Source: CAIXSC01 sp046349935 (GTDB lineage: Bacteria; Planctomycetota; Planctomycetia; Pirellulales; Pirellulaceae). Taken from it: a stretch of DNA of 64,000 nucleotides. Under the pieces are notes generated by a model. The model worked only from the letters and a program-made list of their open reading frames with translations. It did no database searches and was not told the DNA's origin. Made by a program: the position numbers and the translations under genes. Location of the stretch: NCBI GenBank assembly GCA_046349935.1, contig JAXMBK010000008.1:124001-188000 (forward strand), given 5' to 3'. This document shows positions 50,560-58,169 of this stretch, piece after piece (within the stretch, counting starts at the first letter, position 1; each line of letters begins with the position of its first letter).

Positions 50560-52151
50560 CGCGAAAAGCGACGCAGCACATTGGCGGTGATGCGCGAAAT
50601 GTGCTCGTCGACCGGCAGCGAGCTGGGATAGGTGATCGAGCCGACCGAAAAGACCTCGCCGCCGCTAGGCGTGTCGAAGTAGACCATGTGCGCACCGCCG
50701 TCGTCCGGGTTCATTCCCTTGGCGAGCAGCTGGACGTTTTTCGGGGACGAGTGAGGCGAGATCTTGTCGGTCTCATGGCCCGACGCGCCGCCCGGGCATC
50801 GCATGTGGAGGCACTTTTCGCCGAACACGTCGCCGTTGCGCAGGCCTGTTCCCTTAAACGCCCAGTGGCTGGCGTCGACCGCTCGATAGGGCGCCCCCGT
50901 CATGATTCCCGCCGGCGTGAAGATCACTCCCAGGAGATTCGCCTCCGACTCCACGCGCTTCGCCAGTCGGCTTTCCGCCCCGATCCCCTCCGGCCACAGG
51001 CTGGTCATCGCGCCGTTTTGCACGACCATCGTCTGGGCGTCCAGGAACTCGACTTCGCAGTTGACGCCGTTGCCGCCCAGGTACATGAGGCGGCCGCCTG
51101 CGTGCCAAACCCAATGCTTGACTCGCTCGTACATTTTTCGCGACCAGTACTCAGGATGCGTGCTGATGATGAGCACGCGGTAGGCGGAAAGGTCGAGCGT
51201 TTCGTCGTGCAATTGCGTCTCGGAATAGAGGTCGTACGGAAAGCCTTCGCGCTCGAGCCAACCAAACAAACGCCATTCGGCGGGCGCGATATGACACGCC
51301 GCTCGGCCCTCGATGGGGTCGGTGATTTGCTCGTTGAAGTCGATGTGGTTGATCGGCTCAGGTCGCTCGAACGAGAGGGGCGCATAGTGCTGGCTGCCCC
51401 AGGTTTGGTGTTCGAGCTGCGTGTAGCGTTTGAGTTCTTGTCGAGCGTTGACGACGGGGGTGGGAGGCAAGGCGTCGGCGCTGATGTAATTGCTGCGCCC
51501 GCCGAAATTGTTGTACGCGTTCCACGTGATGTTCGATGCCAGCACCGCGACGGGGCAGGTCGGGCGGGCCGGCGCGACGACCCATGGAAACGAGAATCGC
51601 AAGCCGCTCGGCGTCTGCGCATGCAGGTAGTACAGCCCCGACTGGGCCGGCGCTTCGACCAATTGTTGGTGGCTGGGACTGCCATATCCCACCTTGTTCC
51701 AGTTCACGCCGGTCTGCGTGTAGTCGCCGTCGGGCGTGATCTGCATCGTCGCTCGCGGCCCGTGCTCGTCATGCCAGCCCAACCCACGGACGAATTCCTT
51801 TCGCCAACCGTATCGCCATAACTCCACCTTGTACTGCTCGACGGCATGCACGCGAAATTCGGCGATGTCGCCCGAGCGAACGCACTTCGGCCAGATGTAG
51901 CCGAACAGGCCGTCGGAGAGGAGGCGAAACTGGTGCGGCGGTTGTCGCTCGGAGATCTGCACCGCGACGCGTTTCGAACCGAACCCCGGTTTGACGAGGA
52001 CCACGTCGTACGCTCCGGGAGGCAAGTCAAGATGCACGGCGCCGCTAGCGCGCGACCGCGTTTCGAAGGAACGGCCCGTCGAGTCGATGAATTCGAGTAC
52101 GACGTCGGCCAACGCGACATATCTCTCGTCGCTCACGTATCCAACCAACAT
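50556..52151 (-). CDS. N,N-dimethylformamidase beta-subunit-like protein
   Basis: 531 residues, ATG 52151 with AGGAG upstream. N-terminal carboxypeptidase-regulatory-like beta-sandwich (about 1-80, GAVHLDLPPGAYDVVLVKPGFG). It is followed by the DMFase-beta-like region: ITWNAYNNFGGRSNYI, HIDFNEQITDPIEGRAACHIAPAEWRLFGWLEREGFPYDLYSETQLHDETLDLSAYRVLIISTHPEYWS, GRLMYLGGNGVNCEV and a C-terminal PDDGGAHMVYFDTPSGGEVFSVGSITYPSSL. These glutamine-amidotransferase-like proteins are named after formamide hydrolase, but planctomycete members are of unknown substrate. Its stop overlaps the RidA stop by 4 bases (convergent). Confidence 0.85.
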   Translation of the reverse strand: MLVGYVSDERYVALADVVLEFIDSTGRSFETRSRASGAVHLDLPPGAYDVVLVKPGFGSKRVAVQISERQPPHQFRLLSDGLFGYIWPKCVRSGDIAEFRVHAVEQYKVELWRYGWRKEFVRGLGWHDEHGPRATMQITPDGDYTQTGVNWNKVGYGSPSHQQLVEAPAQSGLYYLHAQTPSGLRFSFPWVVAPARPTCPVAVLASNITWNAYNNFGGRSNYISADALPPTPVVNARQELKRYTQLEHQTWGSQHYAPLSFERPEPINHIDFNEQITDPIEGRAACHIAPAEWRLFGWLEREGFPYDLYSETQLHDETLDLSAYRVLIISTHPEYWSRKMYERVKHWVWHAGGRLMYLGGNGVNCEVEFLDAQTMVVQNGAMTSLWPEGIGAESRLAKRVESEANLLGVIFTPAGIMTGAPYRAVDASHWAFKGTGLRNGDVFGEKCLHMRCPGGASGHETDKISPHSSPKNVQLLAKGMNPDDGGAHMVYFDTPSGGEVFSVGSITYPSSLPVDEHISRITANVLRRFSR

Positions 52152-52205
52152 GGCGGCACTCCTGTCAGGGCGGGGAAGGCGATCATTCTAGCGAGCCGCG
52201 ATGCA

Positions 52206-52234
52206 TCGTTTAACCCGCAGCCGTAGGCGAGGGA
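52206..52234 (+). repeat. Family C (REP-like) repeat, outer left
   Basis: 29-nt element beginning TCGTTTAACCCGCAG and ending GGCGAGGGA; it differs from the other three copies by one T. Forms an inverted pair with 52285-52313. Confidence 0.92.
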
Positions 52235-52284
52235 AATGAAATGGCCCCGCGTCGCCTGCCGAGACATCGCGGCTAGCTGAATCC

Positions 52285-52313
52285 TCCCTCGCCTGCGGCT
52301 GCGGGTTAAACGA
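52285..52313 (-). repeat. Family C (REP-like) repeat, inner left
   Basis: Reverse-orientation copy, ending 1 base before the RAYT stop codon. Together with 52206 it forms a head-to-head inverted pair 50 bases apart. The strand reading CCTGC-GGCT-GCGGG can fold a 5-bp stem with one G-U pair. Confidence 0.92.
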
Positions 52314-52314
52314 G

Positions 52315-52935
52315 TTAGAAATAGGTTTGCCAGCCGCTGGGAGGGAGGCCGGTGAAGGGCGTCACGAACGGCCACTGCTGACGCTTCTTGCCCTCGCGAG
52401 TGGGATTCTCTTCGACGTAGCGGATGGCGTTTTCGATCGCGATTTCTGAGTCGAGGTACACGATCCACTGGTTCTCGCCCCACAGCGATGGGAGACGACC
52501 GTTTTGATTGCGGAAGGGCGTCATCGGATGGAGGTCGACTTCGACGAGACGGCGAGTCGCCTCGCCCTTCAGGAGGTTGGCCGCCGACTCGATCTTGTAT
52601 CGGTGTCGTCCCATGACCAAATGCACGTGCTCGGGCAAGATCGAACAGGCCCAGACCGTGAGTCGACTTTTGGCGACAAAACGCTGGAATCCGCGGGCCG
52701 CTTCCAACGCTTGCTGACCTGTAAGCGTCACGGGGGGATGTTTGAGCGAGTTGCTAGCAGCCGTTCGCCATCGCGCATACTCGTTCGGTTCGACATCGAC
52801 CCGGTCGCGCGACTTCGTCGCTCGACCAAATCGAGCTAGTTCCCACGAGTAGACGAAATCCGACCAAGAACCGCGTGGATCGTTCGGCAGCCAGAATCCA
52901 TATGTTCCCCAGATCACATGGTAGCCATGAATCAT
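52315..52935 (-). CDS. REP-associated tyrosine transposase (RAYT)
   Basis: 206 residues from ATG 52935. Y1/HUH transposase of the RAYT group: YHVIWGTYGFWLPNDPRGSWSDFV (typical start), SILPEHVHLVMGRH with the HUH metal motif (His103-Val-His105), ANLLKGEATRRL, and AIRYVEENP with candidate catalytic Tyr173. RAYTs act on REP hairpins rather than forming an insertion sequence. The gene is bounded by family C repeats: one 1 base after its stop, another 13 bases before its start, each with an inverted partner further out. The gene looks complete, so it may be active. Such domesticated transposases spread their REPs through the chromosome. Confidence 0.92.
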   Translation of the reverse strand: MIHGYHVIWGTYGFWLPNDPRGSWSDFVYSWELARFGRATKSRDRVDVEPNEYARWRTAASNSLKHPPVTLTGQQALEAARGFQRFVAKSRLTVWACSILPEHVHLVMGRHRYKIESAANLLKGEATRRLVEVDLHPMTPFRNQNGRLPSLWGENQWIVYLDSEIAIENAIRYVEENPTREGKKRQQWPFVTPFTGLPPSGWQTYF

Positions 52936-52948
52936 GAGTAAGCCTCAA

Positions 52949-52977
52949 TCGTTTAACCCGCAGCCGCAGGCGAGGGA
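52949..52977 (+). repeat. Family C (REP-like) repeat, inner right
   Basis: Identical to the 52285-52313 element in the opposite orientation; lies 13 bases before the RAYT start. Confidence 0.92.
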
Positions 52978-53054
52978 GAGAGGGAGAGAGGGAGTGTGTC
53001 TGGATGGGAAGTCGATGGATCTTACGAGGGTGGACAAGTCCTCGCTAAACGACC

Positions 53055-53083
53055 TCCCTCGCCTGCGGCTGCGGGTTAAACGA
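53055..53083 (-). repeat. Family C (REP-like) repeat, outer right
   Basis: Reverse-orientation copy identical to the inner copies; 77 bases from 52949. Completes the second inverted pair. The rest of 53084-53184 holds no gene. Confidence 0.92.
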
Positions 53084-53184
53084 ATACAGGCGATGCGGGG
53101 TGGGCGAGGGGGATGGGGCGTTGTATGGTGGGCGTGGTATGGGTGACCCGGAGGCGGGCAACTCGATGAACGAAAGGGAGCCGC

Positions 53185-54513
53185 GTGAATCGCAACGACC
53201 CTGAGCCTGCCGCTTCGCCCAGTCGCGCACGGCTCGTTGTCCTCGGACTGCTCTGTTCCATGGCCTTCGTGCTCTATCTGGATCGCGTCTGCGTCTCGCA
53301 GGCCATGCCGCAGATTCAGAAAGAGTTTTCGCTGTCCGACACGCAGGCCAGCGTCGTGTTCATGGCCTTCACGCTCGCCTACGGCCTATTCGAGGTTCCC
53401 ACCGGCCACTGGGGCGACAAGTTCGGCTCGCGCCGCATCCTCACGCGCATCGTCGTCTGGTGGTCGGGCTTCACCGCGGCCACCGCGCTGTGCTTCGGCT
53501 TCTATTCGCTGGTCGCCATCCGCTTCCTGTTCGGCGCCGGCGAGGCGGGGGCCTATCCCAACGCGGCGCGCGTCATCGCGCGGTGGTTTCCCAAGTCGGA
53601 ACGGGGACGCGTGCAAGGCGTCTTTCAAGCTGCGTCGCTCATCGGCGGCGCGCTGGCGCCCGCCGTCGCCGGCGTGCTGATCCGCTGGTTCAATTGGCGC
53701 GTCTCCTTTTTCGTCTTCGGCGCAGTCGGGATCGTCTGGGCCCTCGTGTTTCATCGCTGGTTTCGCGACGATCCGTCCGAGCATCCGGCCGTGAACCAGG
53801 CCGAAGCTGAACTCATCGGCCCCCCTCCGACTCCGACGCATGCCGAACATCCCGACATACCGTGGCGCGAGGTGCTGACGCATCCGTGCGTGTGGCTGTT
53901 GAGCCTCGCAGTGTCTTGTTCGGCCTTCAACACGTACTTGTACTTCTCCTGGTATCCCAAGTATCTGCAGACGGCTCGCGGAGTCGAACAGACGACGTCG
54001 GGGCTGCTGGCCAGCATCGTGCTCACCGGCGGCATGCTCGGGACGCTCTGCAGCGGCGCTTTCGTCGATTGGCTCAACCGCCGCGGTCAGTTGACGTTGT
54101 GGCGTCGCCGCGCCATCGCTGCAGGGGCGCTGACGACCGCGTCGTTGCTGCTCGTGGTTTCCATGCACATGGAAGATGCACGCCTGTCGGCCTGCGTCGC
54201 CGCCGTCTCTTGCTTTTCGCTCTTCTGCCAGCAATCGGTGTGGTGGACGAGTGCGAGCGAAGTCGCCGGTCGGTACCTCGGCGCGCTCTTCGGACTTATG
54301 AACGGTCTAGGCGGCATCGGCGCCATGTCGTCGCAGTTCTTCTTCGGCTGGTTCGCCGACCACCGTAAGTCGCTCGGTTTCGCCGGCCGTGAACAGTACG
54401 ATCCTGCGTTTTGGATCTACGCCGGCGTGTTGCTATTGGGAGCGACCTGCTGGTTGTTCATCAACCCGACGAAGGTCATCGGGGAGAAAGGCGAGACGCG
54501 AGGAACGGCTTGA
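53185..54513 (+). CDS. MFS transporter (anion:cation symporter/ACS-like)
   Basis: 442 residues from GTG 53185, with AAAGGGAG about 5 bases upstream. Twelve membrane helices. MFS motif A is seen in GHWGDKFGSRRILTRIVVWWSGFTAATAL, with the family's early FVLYLDRVCVSQAMPQIQKEFSLSD (the DR..V..A.P stretch shared by the glucarate/hexuronate ACS group), and RFLFGAGEAGAYPNAARVIARWFPKSERGRVQGVFQAASLIGGALAP. Probably imports organic anions such as sugar acids by H+ or Na+ symport; specificity unknown. A low-complexity inverted repeat and family A repeat follow it. Confidence 0.93.
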   Translation: MNRNDPEPAASPSRARLVVLGLLCSMAFVLYLDRVCVSQAMPQIQKEFSLSDTQASVVFMAFTLAYGLFEVPTGHWGDKFGSRRILTRIVVWWSGFTAATALCFGFYSLVAIRFLFGAGEAGAYPNAARVIARWFPKSERGRVQGVFQAASLIGGALAPAVAGVLIRWFNWRVSFFVFGAVGIVWALVFHRWFRDDPSEHPAVNQAEAELIGPPPTPTHAEHPDIPWREVLTHPCVWLLSLAVSCSAFNTYLYFSWYPKYLQTARGVEQTTSGLLASIVLTGGMLGTLCSGAFVDWLNRRGQLTLWRRRAIAAGALTTASLLLVVSMHMEDARLSACVAAVSCFSLFCQQSVWWTSASEVAGRYLGALFGLMNGLGGIGAMSSQFFFGWFADHRKSLGFAGREQYDPAFWIYAGVLLLGATCWLFINPTKVIGEKGETRGTA

Positions 54514-54521
54514 ACCTCAGG

Positions 54522-54563
54522 CCTCAAGCCTCAGGCCTCAGGCCTTCGGCCTTCGGCTTGAGG
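54522..54563. repeat. Low-complexity inverted repeat after MFS gene
   Basis: CCTCAAGCC (54522-54530) and GGCTTGAGG (54555-54563) are 9-bp inverted arms, with CTCAGGCC/TTCGGCC short repeats between and around. No T-run, so not a clear terminator. Confidence 0.6.
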
Positions 54564-54570
54564 TTTGCTT

Positions 54571-54595
54571 CACAGGCTGGAAGCCTGTGCTACGG
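54571..54595 (-). repeat. Family A palindromic repeat, inverted, C-G variant
   Basis: Stem CACAGGCT/AGCCTGTG: the closing pair is C-G rather than A-T or G-C, so base pairing is preserved by a double change. Confidence 0.9.
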
Positions 54596-54601
54596 GAGGT
54601 G

Positions 54602-55588
54602 TTACGGGAGGGCGGCGGCGCTCCAGGCGGTGGCCATGAGGGACAGGAATTGGTCTTTGCCGTGCGGGTCGCCGTTGTCGAAATAGGGTTGGACGGGGTC
54701 GCAACGCGAGACGACGCGCCAGGAGCCGTCGGGAAGTTGGGAGTCCAACAGATACTGGACGCCGCGGCGGTAGGGCGGGGAAGCGAGGTCGAAGCGGGAG
54801 TCGCGCAGCGTGTAGAGCGCGAGGCCGGCGGCGTACGCGTCGCTGGCCATCTCAGGCCGCTGCGACCAGCCGCCGTCAGGCCGCTGTTGCGCTACGAGCG
54901 CCGCCAGCGCCGCTTGGTGCGCTGCGCCGCCGGGGGCGTGCGAGGCATGCAGCATCACTAAACCTGCCTGGTCGTCCAGCGACTCCGGCTGCTCCTGCTC
55001 CGCCCAGCGAACCGCACGCTCGGTCGCCAGTCGAATGCGTTCCGCGCGCTCCCGTGCATCATCGCGTCGCAAGCCGCGCAGCGCGAGCGCTGTGACGAAC
55101 AACCGCGACTCTTCGGCCGGCGGCCGATGCGCCTCGGGTTCCCAATAGCCGTCGGCATGCTGCGTCTGGAGCAGATTGAGCGTCAGTGCGGCGAAGAGGG
55201 CGTCGCGCGGTTGGTCGGCGATCTCAAGCGTCCATAGTCCGTAGGCGACGGTGATGTCGCGACCGTCGATGCGCCCGCCCGCCGCCAGCGTCTCGCGCTG
55301 GGATTCGAAAGCGCGACGCGTAAAGGCGATCGTCGCGGCGCGAGTTGTCTCGTCGATCGCCAGCCCGGAATCACGAGCTCGGCGCTGCACGAGCAGCGGA
55401 AACGTCTGGTGATGACAGGCGAAGCAATCGCGTCGTGCGGGATACGCGCGAGCGGCTCGTTCGACCAACTTGAGCGAGCGTTCGAGCGCCGTTCGCGAGC
55501 GCGCACGCAGATCGGCCGACTCGGGCGCGTCGTGTGCGGGTTGAGCGACGACGAGCGACGCGAAGATCCACGCAGCGGTCAGGCCCAT
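54602..55588 (-). CDS. Exported CxxCH-containing protein with squalene-cyclase-like repeats
   Basis: 328 residues from ATG 55588; an upstream in-frame start is rejected because the signal peptide starts here (MGLTAAWIFASLVVAQP). A CxxCH motif, CFACHH at Cys55-Cys58-His59, is the cytochrome c heme pattern. The rest is helical repeats with QXXDGGW-like motifs: QTQHADGYWEP, QQRPDGGWSQRP and SQLPDGSW, characteristic of the alpha/alpha-barrel of squalene cyclases/prenyltransferases. Cyclase catalytic DXDD is not seen, so cyclisation is doubtful. The start overlaps the metallophosphoesterase stop by 10 bases; the gene is third in the nadB unit. Confidence 0.8.
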   Translation of the reverse strand: MGLTAAWIFASLVVAQPAHDAPESADLRARSRTALERSLKLVERAARAYPARRDCFACHHQTFPLLVQRRARDSGLAIDETTRAATIAFTRRAFESQRETLAAGGRIDGRDITVAYGLWTLEIADQPRDALFAALTLNLLQTQHADGYWEPEAHRPPAEESRLFVTALALRGLRRDDARERAERIRLATERAVRWAEQEQPESLDDQAGLVMLHASHAPGGAAHQAALAALVAQQRPDGGWSQRPEMASDAYAAGLALYTLRDSRFDLASPPYRRGVQYLLDSQLPDGSWRVVSRCDPVQPYFDNGDPHGKDQFLSLMATAWSAAALP

Positions 55589-56376
55589 GTGAAGACTCGC
55601 TGCACTTGAGGCGCGCCGTAGGCGGCGCCTCCCGTGAAGATCTCGATGTTGTCCCGCGGACGACACTCCCCGACGCCGTGCGTGTGTCCACAGAGGACCG
55701 TGAGTTGATTTCGGGGATGCTGGTCCATGATCTCAAGCAACGCGTCGCCGATCGCCTTGCAAGTAAAGTGCGGCGACCACTCGTCGTCCGAAAGGCGGCC
55801 TTCGTGCCAACACGCCTCGAGCAGCGGCGGGACGTGCGTCGCGAAGACGACGCGTCGATAGAGCGCGAGGGCGTCGGGGAGGACGCTCCGCACGTGTGCG
55901 GCCGCTTCGTCTCCCAGCGACCGTAGTGCGCGCTGCCGCGACGCCTTGTCGAACGGCGCCAATTCGCGGATGAGTCGATAATCGTTGAGCATCACGGCCG
56001 AGTTTACGTAGTCGCCGTAGCGCGCGTCGGCCCAGCCGTCGTGTCCAATCAGGCCGACCTGCGGTGCGAGACGGATGGGGCCGCGCCGCGAGAGGTACAC
56101 GAGCCGTTCGCGCTGCCGGCTCAGATCGGCGACGTGCCGACGCACTTCGGCCATCGATCCGAAATAGAAATCGTGGTTTCCCAGCACGAAGTACAACGGC
56201 AGACGGAGGCTGCGATCGAGTCGTTCGAGGCTCGGTACGACGCTGTGCGCCTCGGCGATGTCCCCCGTGACGACGAGCGCATCGGGACGCGTCTGTTCGA
56301 TCTGATCGATCAGCTCGTCGTACGCGGCGAGCGAGCAGAAATTGAGATGGATGTCGGTGAGCCAAGCGAGTCGCAT
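55579..56376 (-). CDS. Calcineurin-like metallophosphoesterase
   Basis: 265 residues from ATG 56376, 5 bases after nadB. Metal-site motifs of the family: WLTDIHLNF (DxH), VVTGDIAEAH (GD), YFVLGNHDFYFG (GNHD), FATHVPPLLEACW (H) and LCGHTHG (GHxH). Cytoplasmic by sequence (no signal peptide). Substrate unknown: could be a nucleotide, phosphoprotein or lipid-linked phosphate. Between nadB and the CxxCH protein in one unit. Confidence 0.92.
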   Translation of the reverse strand: MRLAWLTDIHLNFCSLAAYDELIDQIEQTRPDALVVTGDIAEAHSVVPSLERLDRSLRLPLYFVLGNHDFYFGSMAEVRRHVADLSRQRERLVYLSRRGPIRLAPQVGLIGHDGWADARYGDYVNSAVMLNDYRLIRELAPFDKASRQRALRSLGDEAAAHVRSVLPDALALYRRVVFATHVPPLLEACWHEGRLSDDEWSPHFTCKAIGDALLEIMDQHPRNQLTVLCGHTHGVGECRPRDNIEIFTGGAAYGAPQVQRVFTWA

Positions 56377-56381
56377 GGGCG

Positions 56382-58052
56382 TCAGCTCGCGTCGCGATGG
56401 CGTTGGAATTCCAGGTCGGACAGCTTTCCATCCGCGAGGCGCCGGTAGACGAGATGGCCTCGCCAGCGCGCGTCGTCGACGTGAGGAAAGTCGGTGCGCA
56501 AATGCACTCCGCGCGATTCTTCACGCGCCTGAGCGGCGCGTATGAGCACTCGGGCGACGGAGAGCATGTTTTGCAATTCCCACCCTTCGATGGCGTCGAA
56601 TTGGCGGGCGAAAACGTAGCGGCACCAGTTGTCGACCGTTTCGGCGGCGTCTTCCAGCCCCAGACGTTCGCGTCGCACGCCGGCCGTGCGCCACAGGAGG
56701 CTTTTGAGCGAATTACGGATGTCGGCCAGATCGAGCGGCGTTTCGGGCTGGGCGACGACGGGGTTCGTCAGCGGCCGCACGGGCGACAGTTCGGGCGTTT
56801 GTCGCGCGGCGTCGCTGGCGCCGCGGCCGGCGTGGGCGCCGTAAACGAGTCCTTCGAGCAGGCTGTTGGAGGCCAGCCGATTGGCGCCGTGGAGGCCGGT
56901 CGAGGTGACTTCGCCGGCGGCCCACAGTCCGGGGACGGAGGTGCGACCTTGGTCATCGACGATAACGCCGCCGATCATGTAATGTGCGCCGGGACGAACC
57001 GGGATGCGATCCTTGGTGATGTCGAGTCCGAACTTGGCGCACATGGCGGCGATGCCCGGGAACCGGCGACGCACGAAGTCGGCGTCGAGGTGGCTCAGGT
57101 CGAGGTACACGCAGGCGTGCCGCGTGCGCTCCATTTGCGTTTCGATCGCTTGCGAGACGACGTCGCGCGGCGCGAGCTCTCCGCGGGGGTCGTAATCGGG
57201 CATGAAGCGATGTCCGTGGCGGTCGACCAATCGGCCGCCTTCGCCGCGGATAGCTTCCGTGATCAGATTGCGACTGCTGCCGGCGATGTAGAGCACGGTG
57301 GGATGGAATTGCATGAATTCCATGTCGCGCAAGGCGGCGCCGGCGCGAAAGGCCAAGGCGTGGCCGTCGCCGGTTGCCACCGACGGGTTGGTCGACTCGC
57401 GGTACATTTGTCCCGCTCCGCCCGTGGCCAAGATCGTCTGTTTGGCCCACACCAACGTCGCGCCGCGCCGTTCGTCCTGCACAATCGCGCCGCAGCAGAC
57501 GCCTTCGTGCGTGAGGAGGTCGAGCGTAAAGCAACGGGACCAGACGCGGACGTTCGGCAATTGCTGAGTCCTCGCGATCATGGCTCGCATCACTTCGCGC
57601 CCGGTCGCGTCGCCCAAAGCGTGCACGATGCGGTTGTGGCTGTGCCCCCCTTCGCGTCCCAACACCAGCTCGCCTGCATCGGCGTCGAACGCCGTCCCCC
57701 ACTCCCGCAGCTCGCCGATGCGCTCCGGCGCTTCGCGCACCACCATCTCGACGATCGCCGAATCGCACAGGGCGCCGCCCGCGGTGAGCGTGTCGGCGAT
57801 GTGGTTTTCAAAGCGATCTTCGGGGTCCATCACACCCGCGATTCCGCCCTGCGCCCAACTGCTGTTGGACAATTCAAGCTCGTCTTTGGTGACGACGAGC
57901 ACGGAAAGGGACGGATCGATCGCACTCGCGGCGCGAAGGCCGGCGACGCCGGCGCCGATGATCAGGACGTCGGCATGCCAGTGCGGCAACTGCTTGGGAT
58001 GGAACGGAATGAGATAACGGGGAGTCAAGATTTCCAAGGGCGCCGAGTCCAT
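56382..58052 (-). CDS. nadB: L-aspartate oxidase
   Basis: 556 residues from ATG 58052 (no strong ribosome-binding site seen). FAD enzyme oxidising aspartate to iminoaspartate, first step of de novo NAD synthesis. FAD site VLIIGAGVAGLRAASAI (about 29-45), LSNSSWAQGGIAGVMDPEDRFENHIADTLTAGGALCD, HSHNRIVHALGDATGREVMRAM and TGGAGQMYRESTNPSVATGDG, then HPTVLYIAGSSRNLITEAIRGEGGRLVD and RASNSLLEG-like LASNSLLEGLVYG, fully in family order. The C-terminal helical domain is present. nadA and nadC are not in the window. Confidence 0.95.
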   Translation of the reverse strand: MDSAPLEILTPRYLIPFHPKQLPHWHADVLIIGAGVAGLRAASAIDPSLSVLVVTKDELELSNSSWAQGGIAGVMDPEDRFENHIADTLTAGGALCDSAIVEMVVREAPERIGELREWGTAFDADAGELVLGREGGHSHNRIVHALGDATGREVMRAMIARTQQLPNVRVWSRCFTLDLLTHEGVCCGAIVQDERRGATLVWAKQTILATGGAGQMYRESTNPSVATGDGHALAFRAGAALRDMEFMQFHPTVLYIAGSSRNLITEAIRGEGGRLVDRHGHRFMPDYDPRGELAPRDVVSQAIETQMERTRHACVYLDLSHLDADFVRRRFPGIAAMCAKFGLDITKDRIPVRPGAHYMIGGVIVDDQGRTSVPGLWAAGEVTSTGLHGANRLASNSLLEGLVYGAHAGRGASDAARQTPELSPVRPLTNPVVAQPETPLDLADIRNSLKSLLWRTAGVRRERLGLEDAAETVDNWCRYVFARQFDAIEGWELQNMLSVARVLIRAAQAREESRGVHLRTDFPHVDDARWRGHLVYRRLADGKLSDLEFQRHRDAS

Positions 58053-58169
58053 CGAGGGGCAAGGAAGCGGCTCGTCTTCAAGCGGTCCAGCGCCGTCGAC
58101 GGTGCTGGACCTGCGGGTTTGCTCGACGACGAGCCGACATGATCGCGGTTCTCGCGAACCGCCCGCGGG

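Noticed and set aside
54522..54563. Rho-independent terminator after the MFS gene
   Set aside because: Inverted arms exist but no T-run follows, and short repeats inside weaken the call.
56397..58142. Plus-strand frame of 581 codons opposite nadB
   Set aside because: Antisense shadow of a clear L-aspartate oxidase.
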